Below are positions 1 through 7,021 of a DNA stretch of 30,694 nucleotides, piece after piece. The stretch covers positions 1 to 30,694 of the forward strand of contig JBJEQK010000152.1 in assembly GCA_051881715.1 (NCBI GenBank), written 5' to 3'. Position numbers and translations under genes: made by a program. Positions within the stretch are counted from its first letter, which is position 1. Each line of letters begins with the position of its first letter. The DNA is from UBA1425 sp051881715. Its GTDB lineage: Bacteria; Bacillota; Clostridia; Oscillospirales; Acutalibacteraceae. The notes beneath the pieces are model-generated. The model was not told the origin of the DNA. It saw nothing but the letters and a program-made list of their open reading frames with translations, and made no database searches.

Positions 1-728
1 AGCGTCTGTAAAAGCGCCGTCGGAGCAGACAGCCCCAAAAACTGCTCCAAAACGCCGGCATACCCTTCGCAGATTTTTTGAAGATCCGCCACTCTCGCCT
101 GATCGCCGACCTGCACGGAAACACCCGCATAGGTGGAAACCTGCTTGGCGCTTTCGCTTACATAGGTGATCTTGCCGTTTGCGTCCATGGTGATCAGTCT
201 GCCGCCGATATCGAGACAGCCCTTTGCCGTCACTTCACCGTCATCGAAAATAGCGGCGTTGGTGGTGCCGCCGCCAATGTCCAGATTGACAACTGCAACG
301 CCGTACTCCTCGGCGTATGCTGCGGCGCCGCTTCCCTTGCCGGCCACGACAGACTCAATGTCGGGTCCGGCGGTGGAAACCACAAATTCTCCGGCAAAAT
401 CGCTCAGGTAGCGAAGAACCTCCTCGCTGTTTTCCTTGCGAGCGGACTCGCCGGTGATGATCACCGCGCCGGTGTCCGTATCCTTCGGCGAAAAACCGGC
501 CTTGCGAAACTCAGACGCCACAATCTCCCGCACAGCCTCGCCGTCGATCAGTGTCGCCGTGCGCAAAGGGGTGCGAAAAATCTCGCCCTTGTAGACGATC
601 TCCTTGCCGACAATGGAAATCTTCGGTACCGTAAAATATCCCGAAGTATTGTCCATACTGATGCGGCTGAAGATCACTTGTGTGGTGGATGTGCCGATAT
701 CAATGCCCACAGAAAGAATCTGCTTCAA
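1..728 (-). CDS. eutA: Ethanolamine ammonia-lyase reactivating factor EutA (partial, C-terminus beyond the window)
   Basis: EutA is an actin/Hsp70-fold ATPase that reactivates B12-dependent ethanolamine ammonia-lyase (EutBC) by exchanging damaged cobalamin. The visible 242 residues start LKQILSVGIDIGTSTTQ, which is the phosphate-1 nucleotide loop typical of EutA. Further on is NLDIGGGTTNAAIF, the phosphate-2 loop, and KGCLDIGGRLI. The start is read as TTG at 728, behind a GGGAGTGGTG Shine-Dalgarno stretch; no ATG lies near this point, so an ATG-only gene caller would miss it. The gene runs off the left edge, so its length and the expected eutB/eutC neighbours cannot be checked. A good promoter lies at 765-793. 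The family call is firm; the start is likely but not certain. Confidence 0.88.
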   Translation of the reverse strand, partial: MKQILSVGIDIGTSTTQVIFSRISMDNTSGYFTVPKISIVGKEIVYKGEIFRTPLRTATLIDGEAVREIVASEFRKAGFSPKDTDTGAVIITGESARKENSEEVLRYLSDFAGEFVVSTAGPDIESVVAGKGSGAAAYAEEYGVAVVNLDIGGGTTNAAIFDDGEVTAKGCLDIGGRLITMDANGKITYVSESAKQVSTYAGVSVQVGDQARVADLQKICEGYAGVLEQFLGLSAPTALLQT

Positions 729-764
729 TCGACACCACTCCCACTATCACGAATAATCAAGCGC

Positions 765-793
765 ATTATACCACATATTTTTCGATTTAACAA
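765..793 (-). promoter_or_regulatory. Sigma-A promoter of eutA
   Basis: On the minus strand, TTGTTA (793-788) and TATAAT (770-765) are separated by 17 bp, and the -10 is preceded by TG (extended -10). The start of transcription would fall near 758, giving a leader of about 30 nt before the TTG start. Further upstream, around 797-829, an A/T-rich imperfect palindrome is centred on GGTACC and could be an operator. The rest of the 729-887 gap shows nothing else; a short TGATTTT/AAAATCA hairpin after the hydrolase lacks a T-run. Confidence 0.7.
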
Positions 794-887
794 GAGGAAA
801 ACCATATTTTTTCGGTACCAAAATATATGTGCGCAATCGCTGTGCTCGAAACAGGACTATCCCTGATTTTCGTGCGAAAAATCAAAT

Positions 888-1889
888 TTATATACCAAGA
901 TATTGATGCACAACAGGCCACGAGTCATCTGCATAAAATCTATGTCCGCCGTTTCCTTTAACAAGTGTGCAGCGATCGCCTTCTTTTTGGGATGCATAAG
1001 CCTGTTTCCCTTTTTCAAAGACTTTTTCTGCGCCAAACAACGGAAAAATCGGATCATGGACACCTGAAACCTGAATATAGTATTTGGGGTATGCCATTGC
1101 GATAAGATCACTCATATCAAAATATTCCGCTATTTTAGGCACATAGTTGCAAGAACAATGTCTCATTGCCCCAATGGAATCTTTGAATGTGCACATCGCA
1201 CACGACGGCATGGCAAGAACGATCCTATCCTCTAAAGCGGCGACATAAGCTGTTGCCGTTCCGCCGCCGGAATTGCCCATACAGCAAATCTTTTTTGTGT
1301 CTACCCGATCAGCAAATTCGGCTTCAATGACGTCAATCAGCCGCAAAACATCCCATACACGTTCTCCAATCGTTGTCCTGCCCATCAGAAGAGCCGTCAT
1401 GCTGGATTCAAAGCACATGGGACCATGTTCGCTTCCGCCGCATTCACCGAAGTTTCTCTGCTCTAAAGCGATTGCGGCAAATCCCTCGTGAACAGCTCTC
1501 ACACAAAAATCTCTGTCCCCGTCCTTGATGTCGTCTTCATCTCCTTCAAATTTGGGTCTGCCCAAAGAAATATGCATTCCTTTAGAATGTCCCTGAAGAC
1601 AGATCATCACGGGCGGCTTTTCCACGCCGTCAGGCAGCAGCAGATGACAAGGCACTCGGTAGCCTGTTTCGCTCTGATATGTAAAACGGATTTCCGTTGC
1701 ACCTTCTATTTTCTCGGTGTATTCCATATGGAAATCCAAATTTACCTTTTCAAACTTATCCATACCTAAAAGCTGTGAAAGCTTGTTCTTCGCCGCAGTC
1801 TGCCATTCTTTTAAGGAACCCCCTTCATAAGACATCTGCGGGCTGACTTTTTGTATCCATTCTTTGCTGTGTTCGTAGGCTGTTTTCAT
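888..1889 (-). CDS. Alpha/beta hydrolase (acetyl-xylan-esterase/dienelactone-hydrolase-like)
   Basis: A 333-aa predicted cytoplasmic alpha/beta-hydrolase; no signal peptide is visible. The nucleophile elbow is CCMGNSGGGTATAY, with Ser in G-N-S-G-G. The other triad members are probably Asp in SGVHDPIFP and His in GNGGHRFY near the C-terminus. LLLPDG followed by VMICLQGHSKG gives the oxyanion-hole region. This arrangement matches the large Abhydrolase_7/acetyl-xylan esterase group that deacylates sugar or xenobiotic esters; the substrate cannot be told. An upstream in-frame ATG at 1958 is rejected because it lies inside the terminator of tRNA-fMet; the ATG at 1889 has an AGAAAGGGCG Shine-Dalgarno. 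No convincing promoter fits between that terminator and this start. Confidence 0.8.
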   Translation of the reverse strand: MKTAYEHSKEWIQKVSPQMSYEGGSLKEWQTAAKNKLSQLLGMDKFEKVNLDFHMEYTEKIEGATEIRFTYQSETGYRVPCHLLLPDGVEKPPVMICLQGHSKGMHISLGRPKFEGDEDDIKDGDRDFCVRAVHEGFAAIALEQRNFGECGGSEHGPMCFESSMTALLMGRTTIGERVWDVLRLIDVIEAEFADRVDTKKICCMGNSGGGTATAYVAALEDRIVLAMPSCAMCTFKDSIGAMRHCSCNYVPKIAEYFDMSDLIAMAYPKYYIQVSGVHDPIFPLFGAEKVFEKGKQAYASQKEGDRCTLVKGNGGHRFYADDSWPVVHQYLGI

Positions 1890-1930
1890 TTTGAACGCCC
1901 TTTCTATTGCAATTTTGAAAAGCGGATAGA

Positions 1931-1967
1931 AATAAAGATAAGCCCCAAAGGCGTACACCTTTAGGGC
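1931..1967 (-). terminator. Rho-independent terminator of tRNA-fMet
   Basis: A 10-bp stem (GCCCTAAAGG with CCTTTGGGGC, one G-T pair) closes a 6-nt loop and is followed on the minus strand by TTATCTTTATTT. It begins 3 nt after the tRNA CCA end. Confidence 0.8.
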
Positions 1968-1969
1968 TT

Positions 1970-2045
1970 TGGTTGCGGAGGTAGGACTTGAACCTACGAC
2001 CTACGGGTTATGAGCCCGTCGAGCTACCAACTGCTCCACTCCGCG
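1970..2045 (-). tRNA. Initiator tRNA-fMet (anticodon CAT)
   Basis: A complete cloverleaf of 76 nt with CCA encoded. The acceptor stem has the C1-A72 mismatch that marks initiator tRNAs. The anticodon stem holds three G-C pairs (GGG/CCC) next to the loop CTCATAA, another initiator feature. The D-arm is GAGC/GCTC and the T-loop is TTCAAGT. It has its own promoter at 2072-2099 and a terminator directly after it. Confidence 0.96.
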
Positions 2046-2071
2046 ATATGTGCAACTCACATTGCTACGTT

Positions 2072-2099
2072 ATTATAGCACAATTCTGTAAATTGTCAA
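2072..2099 (-). promoter_or_regulatory. Sigma-A promoter of tRNA-fMet
   Basis: TTGACA (2099-2094) and TATAAT (2077-2072) on the minus strand, spacer 16 bp, with TG one base before the -10 (extended -10). This near-consensus strength is typical of stable-RNA promoters. No clear terminator separates it from the spore gene ending at 2126, so read-through from that operon into the tRNA is possible. Confidence 0.88.
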
Positions 2100-2125
2100 C
2101 CCCTTTTTTTGATTTTCTAAAAAAT

Positions 2126-3541
2126 TTATGTGTTTTGTTGGCTGATGGGGCGGCGGATCAGCAGTCTGCGCAGTTTTTCGGCATTGAACGGGATCAGCGG
2201 ATAGAGATACCCTCTGCCGGAAACGGTTCTGGTTGTGGCGATCAGGACAAACACAACGGCGTATCCTGCAAAAAAACCGTAAAAATTAAACAGTGCAGTC
2301 AGGATCATGACAAACACTCTGGACATTTTGTATGCATGACCCATCTCGAAACTGGGCTGGGTAAAGTTTGCAACAGCCACAAACGCCATATAAAACACGA
2401 CCTCCGCCGTAAGCCACCGTGCCTGCACGGCAAATTCCCCCAACACCAGCGCGCCGATCACACTGAAAGAATTGCTCAGGGATGTGGGGGTATTGATGGA
2501 TGCAAGCTTCAGTGCATCAATCACCAGTTCGATGGCAAGCAATTGCACCAGAACAGGTACGGCAACAGGATCCTCTATGGTGATAAAACGAAGCCACTGC
2601 GGGATCACATCCGGATTGCGAATGAGCAAATACCAGATCGGCGTCAAAAAGAGAGTCGAGGAAAAAACAAACAGACGCACAATTCGCAAAAAAGACCCCA
2701 ACATCGGCGGGAAATAAAAGTCATTGGTGTCCTGTAAAAAGTCAAAAAAACCTGTCGGGATCACCATGACCGCCGGGGAATTGTCGGTAATAATCAAAAT
2801 ATTCCCCTCTGCCACACTGGCCGCCGCAGAATCGGGACGTTCCGTGTAGCGCACACGCGGAAAAGGATTGAAATGCCGTCCGGGCACAAGGCACTCCAGC
2901 AGGCTCTCCTGCGCCATGGACAGCGTTTCCATTTTGATATTCTGCACTTTTTGAACGATTGCGTCCATCATCTGCGGGTCGGCCACACCGTCCAGCGCAC
3001 ACACTGCCACATCCAGCTTGGAGCGTTCCCCCACCTGAAGCAGTTCGATCTTCAGGGCAGGATCCCGCAGTCTGCGGCGCAGCATGGCTGTATTTTGCAA
3101 CAGGACTTCATTAAACCCTTCGTGCGGTCCGATCAGCACACGGTTGTTTTCCGGCTCATCGGGAGAACGTGCCGTGTACTTGCGGATGTCTGCAATCAGT
3201 GCACCGGGGATCTGCGCACCGATCAGCACCGCCTGACCCGACATGACTGCCGTGGCGGCGGTCTGCATTTCCGAGGTCACTTCTGTTTCGGCATAGGGTA
3301 TGAAGCGGGACGCCAGCGCAGCCATATCCCGAACCACCATGACCTGTATGGGATCGGCAGTCATCAGATCTCCGACGATCTTCATCGCCGCATCATTCTC
3401 CACAAGTCCGTTGATAAAATAGAATTTGAACTGCGCATTGCCGACCTGAATGTCCCTCTCCACGATGTCAAAGCTTTTTCCGTAGCCGATCATCGTCTCG
3501 AACAACGCCGCATTTTGCTGAATATCGCTGCCGAACTGCAT
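2126..3541 (-). CDS. GerA-family spore germination membrane protein, SpoVAF-like
   Basis: A 471-aa protein of the GerA family, whose members sit in the inner spore membrane and act in nutrient sensing or ion release at germination. The soluble N-terminal half carries GYGKSFDIVERDI..FYFINGLV, an opening like that of SpoVAF. The family signatures are GPHEGFNE and LRRRLRDPALKIELLQVG. From about residue 285 there are about five membrane segments, with the conserved INTPTSLSNSFSVIGALVLGEFAVQ. No GerB transporter or GerC lipoprotein follows, which fits SpoVAF-type members better than a full GerA receptor. The ATG at 3541 has GAGGTGG three bases upstream; an earlier ATG at 3574 is inside a hairpin and is rejected. 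It is the last gene of the spore operon. Confidence 0.85.
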   Translation of the reverse strand: MQFGSDIQQNAALFETMIGYGKSFDIVERDIQVGNAQFKFYFINGLVENDAAMKIVGDLMTADPIQVMVVRDMAALASRFIPYAETEVTSEMQTAATAVMSGQAVLIGAQIPGALIADIRKYTARSPDEPENNRVLIGPHEGFNEVLLQNTAMLRRRLRDPALKIELLQVGERSKLDVAVCALDGVADPQMMDAIVQKVQNIKMETLSMAQESLLECLVPGRHFNPFPRVRYTERPDSAAASVAEGNILIITDNSPAVMVIPTGFFDFLQDTNDFYFPPMLGSFLRIVRLFVFSSTLFLTPIWYLLIRNPDVIPQWLRFITIEDPVAVPVLVQLLAIELVIDALKLASINTPTSLSNSFSVIGALVLGEFAVQARWLTAEVVFYMAFVAVANFTQPSFEMGHAYKMSRVFVMILTALFNFYGFFAGYAVVFVLIATTRTVSGRGYLYPLIPFNAEKLRRLLIRRPISQQNT

Positions 3542-3550
3542 AATCCACCT

Positions 3551-3585
3551 CAAAAATATAACTGCGCACACCATCGTACGCAGTT
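3551..3585 (-). terminator. Intercistronic terminator-like hairpin ahead of the SpoVAF-like gene
   Basis: On the minus strand a 10-bp stem (AACTGCGTAC with GTGCGCAGTT, one G-T pair) with a 6-nt loop is followed by ATATTTTT, and then directly by the GAGGTGG ribosome-binding site of the GerA-family gene. It may partly terminate the upstream two-gene message or set differential expression. Confidence 0.65.
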
Positions 3586-3601
3586 ATTCTTTTCCGTTTT
3601 T

Positions 3602-4948
3602 TCAGCGATATTCATTGTACATATTGACGATGGCGTTCCAAGTGATGGGACCAACTGCGCCGTTTTGCGGCAGACCGTTAATGCGCTGGACAGCCGTCAC
3701 AGCCGCCTGCGTCTGCGGTCCGAAAATGCCGTCTACCGTAACCGTAGGCACGGCGTTGTTATTCTGTGCGATGACACGCAGGAAGGTTTGCAGCTGTTCC
3801 ACCACTTTTCCCGAAGCGCCTGTGGTGATAAAGTACCCCGGGTACAGCAGGGAGCTGTAGCTCTGAAACTCCGCAGGCAGGGCATTCAATATGCCGTTAT
3901 AGACATCCACCATACGGTTCCACGTGTCTTTGCCCACGATACCGTCCGGCGTCAGACCGTAGAAGTTTTGGAATGCGATCACCGCTTCCCTCGTCGCAGG
4001 ACCGAATATGCCATCTACGACCAGTCGTGGCGAAAGCTCGTTGTTGAAGAAGCCGATGAAGTTCAGATAGTACTGGATGGTCTTTACGCCGATACCTCTG
4101 TCGCCCTCCCGCAGTACACGGCTGAAAATACGCTCCACCTCGCTGATCGTCAGTCCCTCGCTGTAGATCTCAGCAAGGTTTTTGACGCCATTATAAATGT
4201 ATTTCAGTTTGTACCACGTCTGCTTGCCCACAATTCCGTCCACACCGAGGTTGAAGATCTGCTGGAACTTGATGACAGAATTTCTCGTTGCGCCGTCGAA
4301 GATACCGTTTGTATCGGCGTTTTTGGGGATCGCCGGGTAGTTGGCCGCAACACGGTTCAGTTCTCTCTGAACCGTGCGCACATCCTCCCCTACGCTGCCC
4401 AAACGCAGCAGCGTTCCCGGATAGGACTGGATATTTGCCGCCACGGGCGCATCGTAGACGATGGACACATCTCTGCCGTAGTAATAACGCAGAATTTGAA
4501 TGTCCGAGTACCCTTGGTTCGCCAAAGAGACCGTACCCCACTGCGAAAGACCGTCGCAAGTCACGGATGTGCCGCTGCAATACTGTGCCGCCAGAGGCTG
4601 GATTTGATTGCCTCGGACAATATAGCTGTTGAAGATCTCGTCCACAATTCGGTTTATGGAATCGAAAAATTCTCTTCCGGGTATAAAAGATTGGTCATAG
4701 GCCGTGGAGTTGGTGATGTCAAAATCGTACCCTCGGGTACGGTAGTACTCCGTAAAAATGCGGTTCATGGCAAAGGACTGGATAGCCAGAATATTGGCAC
4801 GCAGAGAAGCCGTTGGCCATGTGGGATAGATTTCACTGGATGCTACATTCTTGATATAGTCGATAAACGGCACACGAACATTTCTTGCATTGGAGGACGG
4901 CGTCCCCAAATGCACTGTGATCGTCGTTGGAATCCGGGGATACGGCAT
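3602..4948 (-). CDS. SleC-like spore cortex-lytic enzyme (SpoIID-type domain plus three PG-binding repeats)
   Basis: A 448-aa protein. Residues about 24-162 form a SpoIID/LytB-type lytic transglycosylase domain: VPFIDYIKNVASSEIYPTWP, with Glu39 at the position of the SpoIID catalytic Glu, then AQYCSGTSVTCDGLSQWG with Cys124 and Cys131. Three PG_binding_1 repeats follow at about 181-248, 279-345 and 375-443, each ending in the DGI(V/F)G..TW type motif. From memory, this domain order matches clostridial SleC, which degrades cortex peptidoglycan after germination starts. Unlike a SleC zymogen, there is no signal peptide or pro-domain here; the pro-domain-like region seems to be in the upstream gene. 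The ATG at 4948 has GGGGAG seven bases upstream and follows the preceding stop by one nucleotide, so the two are translationally coupled. No Csp-type protease is in the window. Confidence 0.8.
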   Translation of the reverse strand: MPYPRIPTTITVHLGTPSSNARNVRVPFIDYIKNVASSEIYPTWPTASLRANILAIQSFAMNRIFTEYYRTRGYDFDITNSTAYDQSFIPGREFFDSINRIVDEIFNSYIVRGNQIQPLAAQYCSGTSVTCDGLSQWGTVSLANQGYSDIQILRYYYGRDVSIVYDAPVAANIQSYPGTLLRLGSVGEDVRTVQRELNRVAANYPAIPKNADTNGIFDGATRNSVIKFQQIFNLGVDGIVGKQTWYKLKYIYNGVKNLAEIYSEGLTISEVERIFSRVLREGDRGIGVKTIQYYLNFIGFFNNELSPRLVVDGIFGPATREAVIAFQNFYGLTPDGIVGKDTWNRMVDVYNGILNALPAEFQSYSSLLYPGYFITTGASGKVVEQLQTFLRVIAQNNNAVPTVTVDGIFGPQTQAAVTAVQRINGLPQNGAVGPITWNAIVNMYNEYR

Positions 4949-4949
4949 A

Positions 4950-5717
4950 TCAGTTCTCCCCTTCCTCATTTTCGACCTGCGGCGGCAGATCCACACCGGG
5001 CACCGACGGGATCAAAACGACCTGCTGAATCGTCTCGATGCCGTCAAAAATCACTGCATTTTTTAGCAGAATGGAAACAAATCCCGGATGCGACACGGAA
5101 ATATCATATGTAGAATACGGCTGCAGAGCAGATGACGGTGCGGCAGACAAATTGCGATCCGGCGCCGGCAGTGTAATGCGGTTCATGACGCCGCTCGCAT
5201 CGGTGTGCTCTTCAAAAAAAACGGAATTGTTGTCTTCAAACTGTTTGCTGACGACCACATCCGCGTTCTGAATCGGAAACGCCTGATCTGCCGCAGAAAC
5301 CTGCACCCGCAAAAAGCCGTTCTTATTATTGGCTTTCAAAAAATCTTCCTTGTTTTTAAATTCCACAACCGTGCCGTTGTTGTACGGCGGTTTGCCCAGC
5401 GACGCCTCGGACATGGCGTTTTCGCGCTCGTTGTCCAGCAACGGTCTTTGCGCACGCGGCACAGGTTCGCTTTCCCGCTGTGCAACATTTTCGCGGCGCA
5501 TTTCCAAGTTGACCGGAATCGCTGCGCTCTCCTCGAAATCCGCACGGTATAAGTTTCCGCCGGGACGGATGCGTTCCGCAGTCGTTTGCTGTGCCTGCAG
5601 CTGCGGTTCCGGCTGTTCCTGCTCGTGTATCGGCTCCGAAAACCTCGGATTGCTTTGGCTGTATTCCATCAGCTCATGCCTGTATTTCTCGATCAATGGC
5701 TCTAATTCATTTTGCAT
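4950..5717 (-). CDS. Spore-operon protein with Carboxypeptidase-regulatory-like beta domain (possible split SleC pro-domain)
   Basis: A 255-aa soluble protein. Residues 1 to about 115 are charged and rich in Glu, Gln, Pro and Arg, and probably disordered. Residues about 133-237 form a beta-sandwich of the Carboxypeptidase-regulatory type: GFLRVQVSAADQAFPIQNADV, a TDASG turn, ITLPAP, YSTYDISVSHPGF and AVIFDGIETIQQVVLIP. The tail is acidic and Pro-rich. A very similar-looking domain is recalled in the N-terminal region of clostridial SleC zymogens, so this may be that part encoded apart from the enzyme. The start at 5717 has GGGAGG eight bases upstream; the longer in-frame extension to 5906 runs into GH130 and is rejected. 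No membrane segment is seen. The function is inferred only from domain and context. Confidence 0.65.
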   Translation of the reverse strand: MQNELEPLIEKYRHELMEYSQSNPRFSEPIHEQEQPEPQLQAQQTTAERIRPGGNLYRADFEESAAIPVNLEMRRENVAQRESEPVPRAQRPLLDNERENAMSEASLGKPPYNNGTVVEFKNKEDFLKANNKNGFLRVQVSAADQAFPIQNADVVVSKQFEDNNSVFFEEHTDASGVMNRITLPAPDRNLSAAPSSALQPYSTYDISVSHPGFVSILLKNAVIFDGIETIQQVVLIPSVPGVDLPPQVENEEGEN

Positions 5718-5739
5718 ACCGATCCTCCCTTTCGGTGAC

Positions 5740-5771
5740 AGTATATGCACAAGTTTCCAAAAGGTTTCAAA
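5740..5771 (-). promoter_or_regulatory. Possible sporulation-sigma promoter of the spore operon
   Basis: On the minus strand CATATACT (5747-5740) fits the -10 pattern of sigma-E (CATAYAHT) and roughly that of sigma-G. It lies 17 bp downstream of TTTGAAA (5771-5765). Read as sigma-A it would be TTGAAA-19-TATACT, a poor spacing. Which sigma factor is used cannot be decided from sequence alone. Confidence 0.45.
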
Positions 5772-5789
5772 GAAGAATAACACGAACAT

Positions 5790-5831
5790 AAGAAAAACAG
5801 GCATAAATGAACAGCGTCCATCATGCCTGTT
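5790..5831 (-). terminator. Terminator of the GH130 gene
   Basis: The arms AACAGGCAT and ATGCCTGTT form a 9-bp stem around an 18-nt loop, followed on the minus strand by TTTCTT. It lies just after the GH130 stop codon and upstream of the spore-operon promoter. Confidence 0.7.
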
Positions 5832-5853
5832 TCGTTTATTTGTGATTATACAA

Positions 5854-6822
5854 TTATTTTCCCTCGAGACACAGACGCACAAGGTCGTCTGCATCGGCGG
5901 TGGCAAGGCACTCTACGGTATCGCTGGCGCCGTAGTAGATTTTGACTTCGCCGTTGTCCTCCATAATCATGCCGCCGGGGAAAATGACGTCCTTGCGAAA
6001 GCCGTCCACGGCTTCAAAATCCCGGTCGCAGACGATCAGCGGCTGTTTGTATATACCGAGAACCTTGGATGGGTCGTCCGTGTCAAGGAGCATAATGCCC
6101 GCCGTGTATTGCTTTTGCCATTTGTCCTCCCAACCGTTTTTGCCGCGAGTGCGGTCGATTTCCACGGCGTGGAATGTCGTAAGCCAGCCGTACTTTGTTT
6201 TCACAGGCGGTGCGGCGGGACCGATTTTGTCGTTGGCAAACGGGACGTCCTCCACGGCGAGGACGAGTTTGTGCCCGCCCCAATAGGCGAGGTCGGGGGA
6301 ATCGGACATCCACAGATCGAATCTGTCTTTGCCGCCACGGGAATAGACGGGCATGGGACGCTCGAGACGAACGTACTTGCCGCCGATTTTTTCGGGGAAC
6401 AGCACCATATTTCGGTTGTCCGGCAGAGACATCGAGAGAATATCAAAGTGCGCAAAGTCCGTCGTTTTCGCAATGCCGCCTCGCAAGCCATGATCGGTAT
6501 CTACGGCAAAGCACATATAGCATATGCCGTCAATCACCGTCAGTCTTGGGTCGTAGGCACGTTGGATGTCGCCGCCCGACAGGGAAAAACACGGTTCGGG
6601 TGCCACGTTCCAGTGGATCCCGTCGTCGCTGGTGGCGAAGCCGATGTTGGTGCCGATGAGACGGTAACGATCTTCGCCACAGTAGTCGTTGCGAAATACC
6701 GAGACATATTTGCCATTGTACTTCGTAACGCCTGCGTTAAAAACCAAACGGGCATTATACGGCACATCCCGTTCACTGAGAATAGGGCGGTCAAGCTTGT
6801 GTATACAGGGTGCGGATTGCAT
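5854..6822 (-). CDS. Glycoside hydrolase family 130 phosphorylase (beta-mannoside phosphorylase-like)
   Basis: A 322-aa cytoplasmic five-bladed beta-propeller enzyme. GH130 enzymes phosphorolyse beta-1,2- or beta-1,4-mannosidic bonds to give alpha-mannose-1-phosphate. GGDIQRAYDPRLT contains the catalytic general-acid Asp91 (the YDPR motif). Further family marks are VRLERPMPV, NDKIGPAAPPVKT, TFHAVE, and FPGGMIMEDNGEVKIYYGASDTVECLA near the C-terminus. The length is normal for the family. The ATG at 6822 has GGAGATGG upstream and a sigma-A promoter at 6845-6874. It is monocistronic, between its own promoter and terminator. The exact linkage and acceptor are not resolved, and no mannan-utilisation neighbours are present. 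Confidence 0.9.
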   Translation of the reverse strand: MQSAPCIHKLDRPILSERDVPYNARLVFNAGVTKYNGKYVSVFRNDYCGEDRYRLIGTNIGFATSDDGIHWNVAPEPCFSLSGGDIQRAYDPRLTVIDGICYMCFAVDTDHGLRGGIAKTTDFAHFDILSMSLPDNRNMVLFPEKIGGKYVRLERPMPVYSRGGKDRFDLWMSDSPDLAYWGGHKLVLAVEDVPFANDKIGPAAPPVKTKYGWLTTFHAVEIDRTRGKNGWEDKWQKQYTAGIMLLDTDDPSKVLGIYKQPLIVCDRDFEAVDGFRKDVIFPGGMIMEDNGEVKIYYGASDTVECLATADADDLVRLCLEGK

Positions 6823-6844
6823 GGTGTTCCATCTCCTTTTACAT

Positions 6845-6874
6845 AGTATACCATGCCCTCACCGTTGCGGTCAA
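6845..6874 (-). promoter_or_regulatory. Sigma-A promoter of the GH130 gene
   Basis: TTGACC (6874-6869) and TATACT (6850-6845) on the minus strand, spacer 18 bp. The promoter is divergent from that of ychF; the roughly 200-bp region between the two genes holds only these two promoters. Confidence 0.72.
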
Positions 6875-6962
6875 GCTTTTTGGTAACACTCTCGGTTAAA
6901 GAGTATTTGATCTGTTTGCAGTTCATCATGGACAAACAAACAGCAAAAGGTTTCAAAAAAGG

Positions 6963-6991
6963 TTGAAAACACGAGAATAAGATGGTATAAT
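6963..6991 (+). promoter_or_regulatory. Sigma-A promoter of ychF
   Basis: TTGAAA (6963-6968) and TATAAT (6986-6991) with a 17-bp spacer. Transcription would start near 6998, leaving a short leader with GAAAGG before the ATG at 7022. A TTTCAA copy at 6951-6956 forms a small inverted repeat with the -35 box. Confidence 0.85.
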
Positions 6992-7021
6992 GTGTCACAG
7001 TAAAATGAAAGGTCGAAGCTT

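Noticed and set aside
1890..1958. Longer start of the alpha/beta hydrolase
   Set aside because: The extension lies within the tRNA-fMet terminator and lacks a ribosome-binding site.
2873..5113. A very long open frame on the plus strand opposite the spore genes
   Set aside because: It is antisense to two genes with clear domain signatures, has no family resemblance and a composition rich in His, Arg and Cys typical of reverse-strand frames.
5718..5906. N-terminal extension of the 255-aa spore-operon protein with a membrane-like stretch
   Set aside because: It overlaps the GH130 coding end, its terminator and the operon's promoter; the internal ATG at 5717 has a strong Shine-Dalgarno.
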